Assembly: GCF_900129325.1 (NCBI RefSeq)
Contig: NZ_FQUP01000001.1
Coordinates: 806,001-870,000 of the forward strand
From: Kaistia soli DSM 19436
GTDB taxonomy: Bacteria > Pseudomonadota > Alphaproteobacteria > Rhizobiales > Kaistiaceae
DNA length: 64,000 nucleotides
Reading direction: 5' to 3'
Made by a program: the position numbers and the translations under genes. Shown here piece by piece: positions 53,789 to 62,497 of the stretch. The notes under the pieces are model-generated. The model was not told the DNA's origin. It saw only the letters and a program-made list of their open reading frames with translations, and made no database searches. Position 1 is the stretch's first letter. Each line of letters starts with the position of its first letter.

Positions 53789-54841
53789 TCAGACATTCTC
53801 AGAGACCGTCAGCCCGAACGGCAGGAGATGCGTGCTGCCGGCCTCGGCCGGCCCGTCCGAGACCAGCGTCGCCAGCATCGCGACCGCCCGCTCGGCGAGG
53901 GCTTCGATCGGCGTGTCGATTACCGCGTCGAGCACGCCGTCAAGCAAGGCGGCGCGTGTCTCCGGGATCAATTCATTGCAGACGGCAACGATATGACGGG
54001 CGGCGCGAGCCTCGCGCAGCGCCGCAACCATCCCGGCCATGCCGCCGCCCGGAAGATAGAGACCAGCGAGATCCGGATTGCGCTTCACGAGTTCCAGCGT
54101 GCCCTCATAGGCGAGACCCGGATCCTCAAGATTGGAAAACGACTCCAGAAGGCGAAAACGCGGCGCATGCTCGCGGAAATAGGAGCGGAAGCTGATCTCG
54201 GAAAGTTCGTGGCCGAGAAAGCGGTGGCTGCCGACCAGCACGCCGACGACGCCTGGCTCGCGCGCCAGGCGGCTGATCATCCAGGCTGCCGTTCGGCCGG
54301 CCTTGCGGTGGTCGATGCCGAAATGGCCAGCGACCGGTCCTGAGAGTTCCGAGAGCAGCGTGACGACCGGAATGCCGCGCGCCGCGAGATCATCGACAGC
54401 GGCGTTCACCGCCGGATGGTCGGCGGCAACGATCGCCAGCCCATCGACACGGGCCCCGAGAGACAGGAGTTGCCTGGCGACCGTCGCTGCCGAGATATCG
54501 TCGACGAATTCGACCACCGGCCGCCCGCGCAATCGGCCGAGCCCACGCGTCGCGCCGGTCAATGCAGCCGACAGATTGCGATAGAAGGCATCGCCGCGTC
54601 GCTGCAGCAGGAAGCCGAAGTTCTTCTCGACAGGCGCCTCGTCCAGCCGGCGGCGCAGCAGGCCGGCACCGTGATAGCCAATCGCCTCGGCCGCGGCGAG
54701 GACGCGCGCCGCGGTCTCGTGCCTGACCCGCGCGCGCTTGTTGAGCACGCGGTCGACGGTGGCGACGCCGACCCCGGCAGCGCGGGCGACATCGTCGATC
54801 GTCGGGCGGCGGCCGGGCTGCTCCGTGATGGAATCTATCAT
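53789..54841 (-). CDS. LacI-family transcriptional regulator
   Basis: A 350-residue repressor/activator. The N-terminal helix-turn-helix is 'PTIDDVARAAGVGVATVDRVLNKRARVRHETAARVLAAAEAIGY' (about residues 13-56), with hinge and a periplasmic-binding-like effector domain ('YRNLSAALTGATRGLGRLRG', 'DGLAIVAADHPAVNAAVDDL', 'FGIDHRKAGRTAAWMISRL'). The recognition helix has VATVDRVLN where most LacI proteins have VSTVSRVLN. Start at 54841 is supported by GGGAG. Its own first five codons (MIDSI) lie inside an operator-like palindrome, so it is probably autoregulated. The effector is likely a sugar or inositol derivative. Confidence 0.9.
   Translation of the reverse strand: MIDSITEQPGRRPTIDDVARAAGVGVATVDRVLNKRARVRHETAARVLAAAEAIGYHGAGLLRRRLDEAPVEKNFGFLLQRRGDAFYRNLSAALTGATRGLGRLRGRPVVEFVDDISAATVARQLLSLGARVDGLAIVAADHPAVNAAVDDLAARGIPVVTLLSELSGPVAGHFGIDHRKAGRTAAWMISRLAREPGVVGVLVGSHRFLGHELSEISFRSYFREHAPRFRLLESFSNLEDPGLAYEGTLELVKRNPDLAGLYLPGGGMAGMVAALREARAARHIVAVCNELIPETRAALLDGVLDAVIDTPIEALAERAVAMLATLVSDGPAEAGSTHLLPFGLTVSENV
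54826..54840. promoter_or_regulatory. Operator O1 overlapping the LacI-type start codon
   Basis: TGATGGAATCTATCA, a near-palindrome (TGATRGA-A-TCYATCA). It covers codons 1-5 of the regulator gene. The site's twin lies 44 bp away. Confidence 0.6.
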
Positions 54842-54869
54842 GATCGCTCCCGACACTCTTGAGCTTCCT

Positions 54870-54884
54870 TGATAGAATCCATCA
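54870..54884. promoter_or_regulatory. Operator O2 in the mocD promoter region
   Basis: TGATAGAATCCATCA, the same 15-bp pattern as O1. Centre-to-centre spacing is 44 bp, about four helical turns, which would let a LacI-type tetramer or two dimers act together. It sits 90 bp before the mocD start, within the expected promoter. Confidence 0.6.
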
Positions 54885-54974
54885 TAGCCACATTGCCGCG
54901 GCCATGCAGCATCGCTAGATTCCTTCCAAACAAGAAGGCCGCAAGGCTAAGGCCGGCATTGGCAGGAGGAGCCC

Positions 54975-56072
54975 ATGACAGCTCAGGACTTTTCAGCCGA
55001 CTATCAGAAGCGCGACTATTCGCTGGTCGGCTTCGAGACGCAGCGCGCGATCGAGCGCGGCCTCGCCACGGCGCAGTGGTATCAGTGCCCTATCGGCCGC
55101 AAGGAGCTGAAGGAGCTGATGCGGCGCTCGGACGGCCCGGCGCTGCGCGACGCCGCGATCTGGTTCGGGGCTCTGGCGCTGTCCGGGCTCGGCGGCTGGT
55201 ATTTCTGGGGCACATGGGCCTGTGTCCCGTTCTTCCTGGTCTATGGCGTGCTCTACGGCTCGGCCTCGGATTCGCGGTGGCATGAATGTGGCCACCGCAC
55301 CGCGTTCAAGACGACATGGATGAACGACGTCGTCTATGCGATCGCCTGCTTCATGATCCTGCGCGAGCCCACCGTCTGGCGCTGGAGCCATACGCGTCAC
55401 CATACGGACACGATCATCGTCGGCCGCGATCCCGAGATCGCCGTGCCGAGGCCGCCGGATATCCTCGGCCTTGTGCTCAACATCTTCGCGCTGAAATCAG
55501 CCTGGAGCCTCGCCAAGAAGCTGGCCCTGCATGTTCAGGGCAAGCTCGATCCCGAGGAAGCGACCTTCATCCCCGAAATGGAGAGGCCGAAGGTGTTCCG
55601 CGAGGCGCGGATCATGACGGCGATTTTCCTCGGCGTCGCGCTCTGGTGCGTCGCGATCGGCTCGATCCTGCCGGCGATGTTCATCGGCCTGCCGAGCATC
55701 TATGGCGGGTTCATGACGATCTTTTTCGGCCTGACGCAGCATGCGGGGCTCGATGAGGACGTGCTCGACCACCGGCTGAACAGCCGCACGATCTATATGA
55801 ACCCGGTGTTCCGCTTCCTCTATCTCAACATGAACTATCATGTTGAGCACCACATGTTCCCCATGGTGCCCTATCACGCGCTGCCGCGGTTGCATGCCGC
55901 CATCAAGGACGATTGCCCAACGCCCTATGCGAGTTGCTGGGACGCCTACAAGGAGATCATCCCGGCGCTGCTGCGCCAGCGGCGCGAGCCGGGCTGGTAT
56001 GTGAAACGGCAGTTGCCGAGCCATGTCGCGCCACTCGATGTCGGCGCAGCCGGCACTGTGGCCGCCGAATAA
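54975..56072 (+). CDS. mocD: MocD-type membrane desaturase/oxygenase
   Basis: A 365-residue integral membrane di-iron enzyme with His boxes HECGH (about residue 103), HTRHH (about 139) and HVEHH (about 288), and two hydrophobic hairpins (about 62-92 and 210-240). It is followed directly by a Rieske ferredoxin and an FAD reductase gene, the mocD-mocE-mocF order known from rhizobial rhizopine catabolism, where the system is thought to demethylate 3-O-methyl-scyllo-inosamine. Homologues also occur without rhizopine genes, so the substrate here is uncertain. AGGAGGAG precedes the ATG. Expression is probably controlled by the divergent LacI-type protein. Confidence 0.85.
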   Translation: MTAQDFSADYQKRDYSLVGFETQRAIERGLATAQWYQCPIGRKELKELMRRSDGPALRDAAIWFGALALSGLGGWYFWGTWACVPFFLVYGVLYGSASDSRWHECGHRTAFKTTWMNDVVYAIACFMILREPTVWRWSHTRHHTDTIIVGRDPEIAVPRPPDILGLVLNIFALKSAWSLAKKLALHVQGKLDPEEATFIPEMERPKVFREARIMTAIFLGVALWCVAIGSILPAMFIGLPSIYGGFMTIFFGLTQHAGLDEDVLDHRLNSRTIYMNPVFRFLYLNMNYHVEHHMFPMVPYHALPRLHAAIKDDCPTPYASCWDAYKEIIPALLRQRREPGWYVKRQLPSHVAPLDVGAAGTVAAE

Positions 56073-56089
56073 GAGCCCTGGGAGGAACG

Positions 56090-56419
56090 ATGCCGACCGC
56101 CATTGCCACGCGCTGGATCGAGGCCTGCGCCGCCGACGAAATCGACGAGGAAGACGTCATCCGCTTCGACGAAGGCGACCGTACCTTCGCGATCTACCGC
56201 TCGCCGGATGACACCTATTTCGCGACGGACGGGCTTTGCACACACGAGAAGGTCCATCTCGCGGACGGGCTGGTGATGGACAACATCATCGAATGCCCGA
56301 AGCATAACGGCCGCTTTGACTATACGACCGGCAAGGCCAAAGGCGCGCCGGTCTGCGTCGACCTCAAGACCTATCCGGTCCGGGTCGAGGGGGGAAAAGT
56401 GCTGATCGGGCTCGATTGA
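56090..56419 (+). CDS. mocE: MocE-type Rieske [2Fe-2S] ferredoxin
   Basis: A 109-residue soluble ferredoxin. The Rieske ligands are in 'DGLCTHEKVHLADG' (CxH) and 'IIECPKHNGRFDYTTG' (CxxH), followed by 'GAPVCVDLKTYPVRVEGGKVLI'. It carries electrons from the MocF-type reductase to the MocD-type oxygenase. GGAGG lies 4 nt before the ATG and the gene starts 17 bp after mocD. Confidence 0.92.
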   Translation: MPTAIATRWIEACAADEIDEEDVIRFDEGDRTFAIYRSPDDTYFATDGLCTHEKVHLADGLVMDNIIECPKHNGRFDYTTGKAKGAPVCVDLKTYPVRVEGGKVLIGLD

Positions 56420-56426
56420 ACGCGCC

Positions 56427-57659
56427 ATGACCGAACACATGGTGGTGATCGGTGCCGGCGAAGCCGGCGCGCGCGCGGCGATGGCGCTGCGCGAAAACGG
56501 CTTCGCCGGCACGATCACCCTCATCGGCGACGAGCATCACCTGCCCTATGAGCGGCCGCCGCTTTCGAAAGCCGTGCTGACCGGTGCCGAGGAGCCTGCG
56601 CCGCCACATATTCTCGACGAGGCACGGCTTGCCGCGCGTGGCGTCAGCCTGCTGCATGGCACGGCCGCAATCGCCATCGACCGCGCAGGGCATCGCGTTG
56701 CGCTCGCAGGCAGCGATGCCGTCCCCTATGACAGGCTGCTGATCGCCACGGGCGCCCGCGCGCGCCGCCTCGCCGTCCCCGGCACCGGCCCGGAGACGGT
56801 GCACTATCTCCGCAGCTTTCCCGAGGCGCTGGCATTGCGTCGCCGCCTCGTGCCCGGCCACCGGCTGATCGTCATCGGCGGCGGCTTCATCGGGCTCGAA
56901 CTGGCAGCGGCCGCGCGCGCCCGAGGGGCCGACGCGACCGTCATCGAGATGGCGCCGCGCCTGCTTGGCCGCGCGGTGCCGCAGGAGTTTGCCGCGCTGC
57001 TCGCCGCCCGGCATGAGGCCGAAGGCGTGCGCCTCGTGCTCGGTGCGACGATTGACCGGATCGAGACGACCGCTGAAGCCCATAGCGTGGTGCTGGGCAG
57101 CGGCGAGATTATTACGGGCGACACGATCGTCGCCGGGATCGGCGCCTTGCCGGAAACCGCGCTTGCCGAGGCGGCGGGGCTTGCGATCGACAATGGCATC
57201 GCGGTCGACGCGTCACTCGCCACTGATGATCCCGACATCTTTGCCGCGGGCGACTGCTGCTCGTTTCCGCACCCGCTCTATGACGGTCGTCGTATCCGGC
57301 TGGAAGCCTGGCGCAACGCCCAGGATCAGGGCAATGCGGTCGCCAAGGCGATGCTCGGGGGGCGCGAGCCCTATGAGGCCGTGCCGTGGTTCTGGTCGGA
57401 TCAGTATGACCTGACGCTGCAGATCGCCGGCCTCTCCTATCTGGCAACGGCGACCGTGACGCGCGATCTCGGCGATGGCGCCCGGCTCGACTTTCATCTC
57501 GCTGACGATGGCCGCCTCGTTTCCGCCAGCGCGCTTGGCCCAAACGGCAGGATCGCTCGCGATGTGCGGCTCGCCGAAATGCTGATCGCCCGCCGCGCCC
57601 GGCCGCCGGCAGCGGATCTCGCCGACCCGGCCACGAAGCTAAAGTCGTTGATGGTCTAA
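56427..57659 (+). CDS. mocF: MocF-type FAD-dependent ferredoxin reductase
   Basis: A 410-residue NAD(P)H:ferredoxin reductase of the rubredoxin/ferredoxin reductase group: FAD site 'HMVVIGAGEAGARAAMALRENG', the 'LPYERPPLSKAVLTG' segment typical of oxygenase-coupled reductases, NAD site 'LIVIGGGFIGLELAAAARARGA', second FAD site 'IFAAGDCCSFPHPLYDGRRIRLEAWRNAQDQG', and a C-terminal domain with 'VPWFWSDQYDLTLQIAGL'. It starts 7 bp after mocE. Its 3' end holds a possible promoter for the next gene. Confidence 0.9.
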   Translation: MTEHMVVIGAGEAGARAAMALRENGFAGTITLIGDEHHLPYERPPLSKAVLTGAEEPAPPHILDEARLAARGVSLLHGTAAIAIDRAGHRVALAGSDAVPYDRLLIATGARARRLAVPGTGPETVHYLRSFPEALALRRRLVPGHRLIVIGGGFIGLELAAAARARGADATVIEMAPRLLGRAVPQEFAALLAARHEAEGVRLVLGATIDRIETTAEAHSVVLGSGEIITGDTIVAGIGALPETALAEAAGLAIDNGIAVDASLATDDPDIFAAGDCCSFPHPLYDGRRIRLEAWRNAQDQGNAVAKAMLGGREPYEAVPWFWSDQYDLTLQIAGLSYLATATVTRDLGDGARLDFHLADDGRLVSASALGPNGRIARDVRLAEMLIARRARPPAADLADPATKLKSLMV

Positions 57660-57670
57660 CAATCTCCACG

Positions 57671-57717
57671 CTATGGTCTTGGCGCGATCGACTGATACAA
57701 GTGTCGCCAGACCATAG
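57671..57717. promoter_or_regulatory. Inverted repeat upstream of gcdH
   Basis: CTATGGTCT and AGACCATAG form a perfect 9-bp inverted repeat, extended by TGGCG/CGCC with one bulged base, 29 bp apart. A third, directly repeated ATGGTCT is at 57651-57657, 22 bp (two turns) upstream of the first arm. The pattern fits multiple half-sites of one regulator around the gcdH promoter (possible hexamers TTGATG at 57648 and TATGGT at 57672). A hairpin in the RNA is the alternative. Confidence 0.45.
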
Positions 57718-57731
57718 ACGCGAGCCGTGCC

Positions 57732-58955
57732 ATGAACGACGCCCCCGCCCCTCTCCGCGCCAAGGATCGCCCGGATCTCTCGCGCTTCGATTGGGCCGAT
57801 CCGTTCCGTTTCGAGAGCCAGCTCACCGATGAAGAGCGCATGATCCGCGACGCGGCCGCTGCGTTCGCTGCCGATCGGCTCGCGCCGCGCATCGAGGAAG
57901 CCTATCTCGACGAGGTCACGGATCCCGACATCTTCCGCGAGATGGGCGAACTCGGCCTTCTCGGCGTTACGGTACCGGAAGCCTATGGCGGCGCCGGCGC
58001 GAGCTATGTCGCCTATGGCCTCGTTGCGCGCGAAGTCGAGCGGATCGATTCCGGCTATCGCTCGATGATGAGCGTGCAGTCTTCGCTCGTGATGTATCCG
58101 ATCTACGCTTATGGCAGCGAGGCGCAGCGCCTGAACTATCTGCCGAGGCTGGCGCGGGGCGAGTTGATCGGCTGCTTCGGCCTGACCGAACCTGATGCCG
58201 GCTCGGACCCCGGCGGCATGATCACACGCGCTACGAAGACGGAGGGCGGCTATCGCCTGAACGGCGCCAAGACCTGGATCTCGAACAGCCCGATTGCCGA
58301 TGTCTTCATCGTCTGGGCGAAGTCCGAGGCGCATGGCGGCGCGATCAGGGGCTTCATCCTTGAAAAGGGCATGAAGGGCCTTTCGGCACCCAAGATCGGC
58401 GGCAAGCTGTCGCTGCGTGCCTCGATCACCGGCGAGATCGTCATGGACGATGTCGAGATCGGTGAGGATGCCCTGCTGCCGGGCGTTTCCGGCCTCAAGG
58501 GACCGTTCGGCTGCCTCAATCGCGCGCGCTATGGCATCTCCTGGGGTGTGCTCGGCGCCGCCGAGGATTGCTGGCTCCGTGCCCGCAATTACGGCCTCGA
58601 GCGCAAGCAGTTCGGCCGGCCGCTCGCACAGACCCAGCTCTTCCAGAAAAAGCTCGCCGACATGCAGACGGAAATTGCGCTCGGCCTGCAGGCTTCGCTC
58701 CGCGTCGGCCGCCTGCTGGATGAAGGCGAGGCGGCGCCGGAAATGATCTCGCTGATCAAGCGCAACAACTGCGGCAAGGCGTTGGCGATCGCTCGCGACG
58801 CGCGCGACATGCATGGCGGCAACGGCATCCAGATCGAATATCACGTCATGCGCCACGCTCAGAACCTCGAGACGGTCAACACCTATGAGGGAACGCATGA
58901 CGTGCATGCGCTGATCCTCGGCCGAGCCCAGACCGGGCTGCAGGCGTTCTTCTGA
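57732..58955 (+). CDS. gcdH: Glutaryl-CoA dehydrogenase
   Basis: A 407-residue acyl-CoA dehydrogenase. Glutaryl-CoA-specific signatures are clear: '[29 protein letters not shown]', '[30 protein letters not shown]', '[17 protein letters not shown]' and '[16 protein letters not shown]'. The catalytic Glu is in '[17 protein letters not shown]'. It converts glutaryl-CoA to crotonyl-CoA with FAD. The following CoA-transferase gene, 5 bp away, could supply glutaryl-CoA from glutarate. Confidence 0.93.
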   Translation: MNDAPAPLRAKDRPDLSRFDWADPFRFESQLTDEERMIRDAAAAFAADRLAPRIEEAYLDEVTDPDIFREMGELGLLGVTVPEAYGGAGASYVAYGLVAREVERIDSGYRSMMSVQSSLVMYPIYAYGSEAQRLNYLPRLARGELIGCFGLTEPDAGSDPGGMITRATKTEGGYRLNGAKTWISNSPIADVFIVWAKSEAHGGAIRGFILEKGMKGLSAPKIGGKLSLRASITGEIVMDDVEIGEDALLPGVSGLKGPFGCLNRARYGISWGVLGAAEDCWLRARNYGLERKQFGRPLAQTQLFQKKLADMQTEIALGLQASLRVGRLLDEGEAAPEMISLIKRNNCGKALAIARDARDMHGGNGIQIEYHVMRHAQNLETVNTYEGTHDVHALILGRAQTGLQAFF

Positions 58956-58960
58956 ACGCC

Positions 58961-60109
58961 ATGGCGCATCCGCTTTCCGGGCTCCGGGTGATCGAACTCG
59001 CCCGCATTCTGGCCGGCCCATGGATTGGCCAGACGCTGGCCGATCTCGGCGCCGATGTGATCAAGGTCGAGAGCCCTGAGGGCGACGACACGCGCCGCTG
59101 GGGCCCGCCTTTCATCAGCCATGGCGGCGAGACCACGGCCGCCTATTTTCACGCCTGCAACCGGGGCAAACGCTCGGTGGTGGCAGATTTCTCGACACCG
59201 GAAGGCGCGGCGCTGGTGAAGCGGCTGGTTGCATCGGCCGATGTCGTGATCGAGAATTTCAAGCTCGGCGGGCTCGCCAAATATGGCCTCGACTATCAAA
59301 GCCTTGCAACACTGAATCCGCGTCTCGTTTATTGCTCGATTACCGGGTTCGGCCAGACAGGTCCCTATGCAGCCCGCGCGGGCTACGATTTCCTGATCCA
59401 GGGCATGGGCGGCATCATGGACCTGACAGGCGACCCGGCCGGCGAGCCGCAGAAGATCGGCGTCGCCTTTGCCGATATCTTCACCGGGCTCTATGGCGTC
59501 ATCGCTATCCAGGCGGCGCTCGCGGCGCGCGAGACGACCGGGCTCGGCCAGCAGATCGACCTCTCGCTGCTCGACAGCATGACCGGCGTGCTCGCCAATC
59601 AGGCGATGAATTTTCTCGCCACAGGCATCAGTCCGACCCGGCTCGGCAACGCGCATCCGAATATCGCGCCGTATCAGACCTTCGCGGTCTCAGATGGGCA
59701 TTTCATTCTGGCGGTTGGCAATGACGGCCAGTTCGCGCGTTTCGCGGCGGTCGTCGGCGCTCCGGAATGGGCAAGCGACGATCGCTTCGTCTCCAACGCC
59801 GCGCGCGTTGCCAACCGCGCGGCGCTGACGGCGCTGATTGCCGAGAAGACGGCGACATGGACACGCGACGGGCTGCTTACCGCGCTGGAGTCGGCCGGCG
59901 TTCCCGCCGGGCCGATCAACACCGTCGCCGATGTCTTCGCCGATCCGCAGGTCATCGCGCGCGGCATGCAAATCGCGCCTGATGGCGTGCCGGGCGTGCG
60001 TACACCGATCGCGATGTCGGCGTCGGAACTGGCGCTGGACCGTCGCGCGCCGAGGCTCGGCGAGCATACGGCCGAGGTGCTGGCAGAGATCGACGCCCGC
60101 GCGGAATAG
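58961..60109 (+). CDS. CaiB/BaiF family CoA-transferase
   Basis: A 382-residue class III CoA-transferase. N-terminal 'LSGLRVIELARILAGPWIGQTLADLGADVIKVESPEGDDTRRWGPPF', middle 'LVYCSITGFGQTGPYAARAGYDFLIQGMGGIMDLTG' and the catalytic Asp in 'KIGVAFADIFTGLYG' (about residue 173) are intact. Beside gcdH it most probably moves CoA from succinyl-CoA to glutarate, as in human SUGCT and bacterial equivalents. It converges on the kinase gene with an 8-bp gap. Confidence 0.9.
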   Translation: MAHPLSGLRVIELARILAGPWIGQTLADLGADVIKVESPEGDDTRRWGPPFISHGGETTAAYFHACNRGKRSVVADFSTPEGAALVKRLVASADVVIENFKLGGLAKYGLDYQSLATLNPRLVYCSITGFGQTGPYAARAGYDFLIQGMGGIMDLTGDPAGEPQKIGVAFADIFTGLYGVIAIQAALAARETTGLGQQIDLSLLDSMTGVLANQAMNFLATGISPTRLGNAHPNIAPYQTFAVSDGHFILAVGNDGQFARFAAVVGAPEWASDDRFVSNAARVANRAALTALIAEKTATWTRDGLLTALESAGVPAGPINTVADVFADPQVIARGMQIAPDGVPGVRTPIAMSASELALDRRAPRLGEHTAEVLAEIDARAE

Positions 60110-60117
60110 CGCAAGCG

Positions 60118-61608
60118 CTACGCTTCAGGCAGCAGGTCGAGCCGCCTTGCGGCGCGGGCGCGACGAAAACGCTGGCGCAGCGCATGGCCGCTCTCCCGAT
60201 CGCGCGGAGCAATCAGCGCACCACGCGGGGCGACGAGTGCGCGCGCAACGGCGAAATCGCCATCGAACCAGCCAATACCGACGCCGGCGATCAGGCCCGC
60301 GCCGAGCGCCGAGGCATCGGCGGCCGCCGAATTCACCACCGGCAATCCCGTGACATCGGCAAGGAGCTGCGTCCAGAATGGAATGCGCGAGCCGCCGCCT
60401 GTGAAAACGATGCGCTTGCGGGCACCGACCGAAGCCAGAAGATCGATCGAATCCGCGACATCGGCCGTGACGCCCTCGACAATGGCGCGCAGCATGTGAC
60501 CGCGACCATGTTTCATCGAAAGGCCGAGAAAGGCGCCGCGCGCCTCGGTGTCGAAGGCCGGGCTGCCGGCGCCCGACAGATAGGGCAGGAAGACGAGACC
60601 TTCGCTGCCCTCGGGCACGGCGCTGGCTTCCGCCGTCACCGGCCCGAACCATGACGGGTCGGGTTCGGCGAGACCCGTCGCAAGGCTCGCCAGCCAGTTA
60701 AGCGCGCCACCGCCACCGAAATGCGAACCGATGGCATAGAGCACGCCTGGATCGAGCGAGACATTGATGTTCATGGCGCCAAGCAGGGCCGGCTCGACGC
60801 GCTGCAGTCCCGCGATGACCGTGGCGCTGGTGCCGATGGTCAACGCCACATCGTCGGCAAGGTCGATGCCGGCGGCGAGCAGGGTCGCGGCCATATCCGC
60901 GGCGCCGGTAATGACCGGTACGCCTTGGGGCAGACCGAGTGAGGCGGCAGCCTCGGCCGTCAGCTCGCCGGCAAGCGACTGCGAGGGTTGCAGTGGCGCC
61001 AGCTTGGATGGATCGATCCCAGCCGCCGTAGGCAGTGCCTGCGACCACGCCCAGTCGACGGGATCGAACAGCATGGCATTGCCCGAATCGGTCGGGTCGC
61101 TGGCAATGAGACCCGTCAGGAAGAAGCGGACAAAATCCTTGGGCATCAACACGGCGCGCGTCGCTGCCCAGATATCAGGATGATGCGCGCGCCACCAAAG
61201 GAGCTTCGGCAGGATGAGATGGGTGGCCGGCAGGTTGCCCGAGCTTGCGGCCAGAGCGGCGACGACATCGGCGTCTATGGCTTCCGACTCGGCCGCGGAA
61301 CGGCGGTCGGTGATGGTGTGACAGGGGCCGAGCGGCCGCCCGGCGTCGTCGACGAGCACCGGCGCGCTCATGTGGCCGGAGAGCGAGATCGCCTCGATGC
61401 TTCCGCCGAAGCCCCCCAGCGCCGCGCGAGTCGCGCCGATCGCTGCCTTGACCCAGTCGTCCGGGTCCTGCTCCGACCACCCGTCCCGCGGCTGCCGCGT
61501 CGGATAGGCGGCGCGGCCCGAGGCGAGCACGCGCGCGTCGCGATCGACGATCACCGCCTTCACCGAGGAGGTGCCGATATCGATGCCGACAACTGCGCGC
61601 TTGCTCAT
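60118..61608 (-). CDS. FGGY-family carbohydrate kinase
   Basis: A 496-residue sugar kinase with the phosphate-binding 'AVVGIDIGTSSVKAVIVD' at the N-terminus, 'GWSEQDPDDWVKAAIGATR', 'SLSGHMSAPVLVDDAGRPLGPCHTITDRRS' (active-site strand), the adenosine motif 'RIVFTGGGSRIPFWTQLLADVTGLPV' and 'ASALGAGLIAG'. It resembles xylulokinase-type FGGY enzymes; the exact sugar is not readable. It is the last gene of the sugar transporter operon, 61 bp after the permease, so it probably phosphorylates the imported sugar or its derivative. The C-terminal 40 residues are unusually Arg-rich. Confidence 0.9.
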   Translation of the reverse strand: MSKRAVVGIDIGTSSVKAVIVDRDARVLASGRAAYPTRQPRDGWSEQDPDDWVKAAIGATRAALGGFGGSIEAISLSGHMSAPVLVDDAGRPLGPCHTITDRRSAAESEAIDADVVAALAASSGNLPATHLILPKLLWWRAHHPDIWAATRAVLMPKDFVRFFLTGLIASDPTDSGNAMLFDPVDWAWSQALPTAAGIDPSKLAPLQPSQSLAGELTAEAAASLGLPQGVPVITGAADMAATLLAAGIDLADDVALTIGTSATVIAGLQRVEPALLGAMNINVSLDPGVLYAIGSHFGGGGALNWLASLATGLAEPDPSWFGPVTAEASAVPEGSEGLVFLPYLSGAGSPAFDTEARGAFLGLSMKHGRGHMLRAIVEGVTADVADSIDLLASVGARKRIVFTGGGSRIPFWTQLLADVTGLPVVNSAAADASALGAGLIAGVGIGWFDGDFAVARALVAPRGALIAPRDRESGHALRQRFRRARAARRLDLLPEA

Positions 61609-61669
61609 CCGGCCTGCTCCGTCTGGCGATGGGTGATAGTCGAGTGCGCGCGCAGCCGGGACAAGAGCG

Positions 61670-62497
61670 CTATTTGACCGCGCCCTCGGTCAGCCCCGCC
61701 ACGAACCAGCGGCCGACAAAGGCGAAGAAAACGACGACCGGCAGCACCGACAGCGAAGCGCCAGCGAGCAGGAGCCCCCAGTCGATCTGATATTGACCGA
61801 TGATGCCCGATAGCCCGACAGGCAGCGTGCGTTTCGCATCCGAAATGATCAGCACCGAAGCGAAGAGATATTCTGTCCAGCTGGCGACGAAGGCGAAGAT
61901 GGCGATCGCAGCGATGCCCGGACGGAGCAGCGGGATCAGCACGTGCACGACCGTCTTCCAGCGGCCCGCCCCGTCGATCGCCGCCGCTTCCTCGAGCTCG
62001 CGCGGCAGCGAGGCGAAGAAGGTGCGCATCATCCAGATCGAGAAGGGCAGCGCGAAGGTCACATTGACCAGCACCAGGGCAAGATCCGTGTCGATGAGGC
62101 CGACCTTGGCGAACATCAGATAGATTGGGATCAGGATCACGATCGACGGGAACGCGTAGGCGACCATGATCAGCCGATAAAGCATGTCGCGGCCGCGGAA
62201 TTCGAGCCGGAAGAACGCATAGCCCGCCATCAGCGCAAGAATGACCGTGACGAAGGCTGACGAGGCCGCGACGAGAACCGAATTCAGGAAATAGGTCGGG
62301 AAGGCCGATGTCTGCAGCAGCTTCTGATAGTGCTGCAGCGTGAAGCTGTGCGGAAACCAGGTCGGCACGCGGTTGATGATCTCGCGCGGCAGCTTGAACG
62401 ACGAGGTGCCGACCAGCCACATCGGCGCCAGCACGAGGAATACGAGCGCGAGCACCGCCAACGCGAGGACCAGCCAGCCGAGAGGACCGCGCTTCAT
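61670..62497 (-). CDS. Carbohydrate ABC transporter permease, MalG type
   Basis: A 275-residue permease with six helices. Landmarks: N-terminal helix 'LGWLVLALAVLALVFLVLAPMWLVGTSSFK', 'NRVPTWFPHSFTLQHYQKLL', 'YFLNSVLVAASSAFVTVILALMAGYAFFRLEF' and the EAA loop 'LEEAAAIDGAGRWKTVVHVLIPLLRPGIAA'. The start overlaps the MalF-type stop by 4 bp. Confidence 0.93.
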   Translation of the reverse strand: MKRGPLGWLVLALAVLALVFLVLAPMWLVGTSSFKLPREIINRVPTWFPHSFTLQHYQKLLQTSAFPTYFLNSVLVAASSAFVTVILALMAGYAFFRLEFRGRDMLYRLIMVAYAFPSIVILIPIYLMFAKVGLIDTDLALVLVNVTFALPFSIWMMRTFFASLPRELEEAAAIDGAGRWKTVVHVLIPLLRPGIAAIAIFAFVASWTEYLFASVLIISDAKRTLPVGLSGIIGQYQIDWGLLLAGASLSVLPVVVFFAFVGRWFVAGLTEGAVK

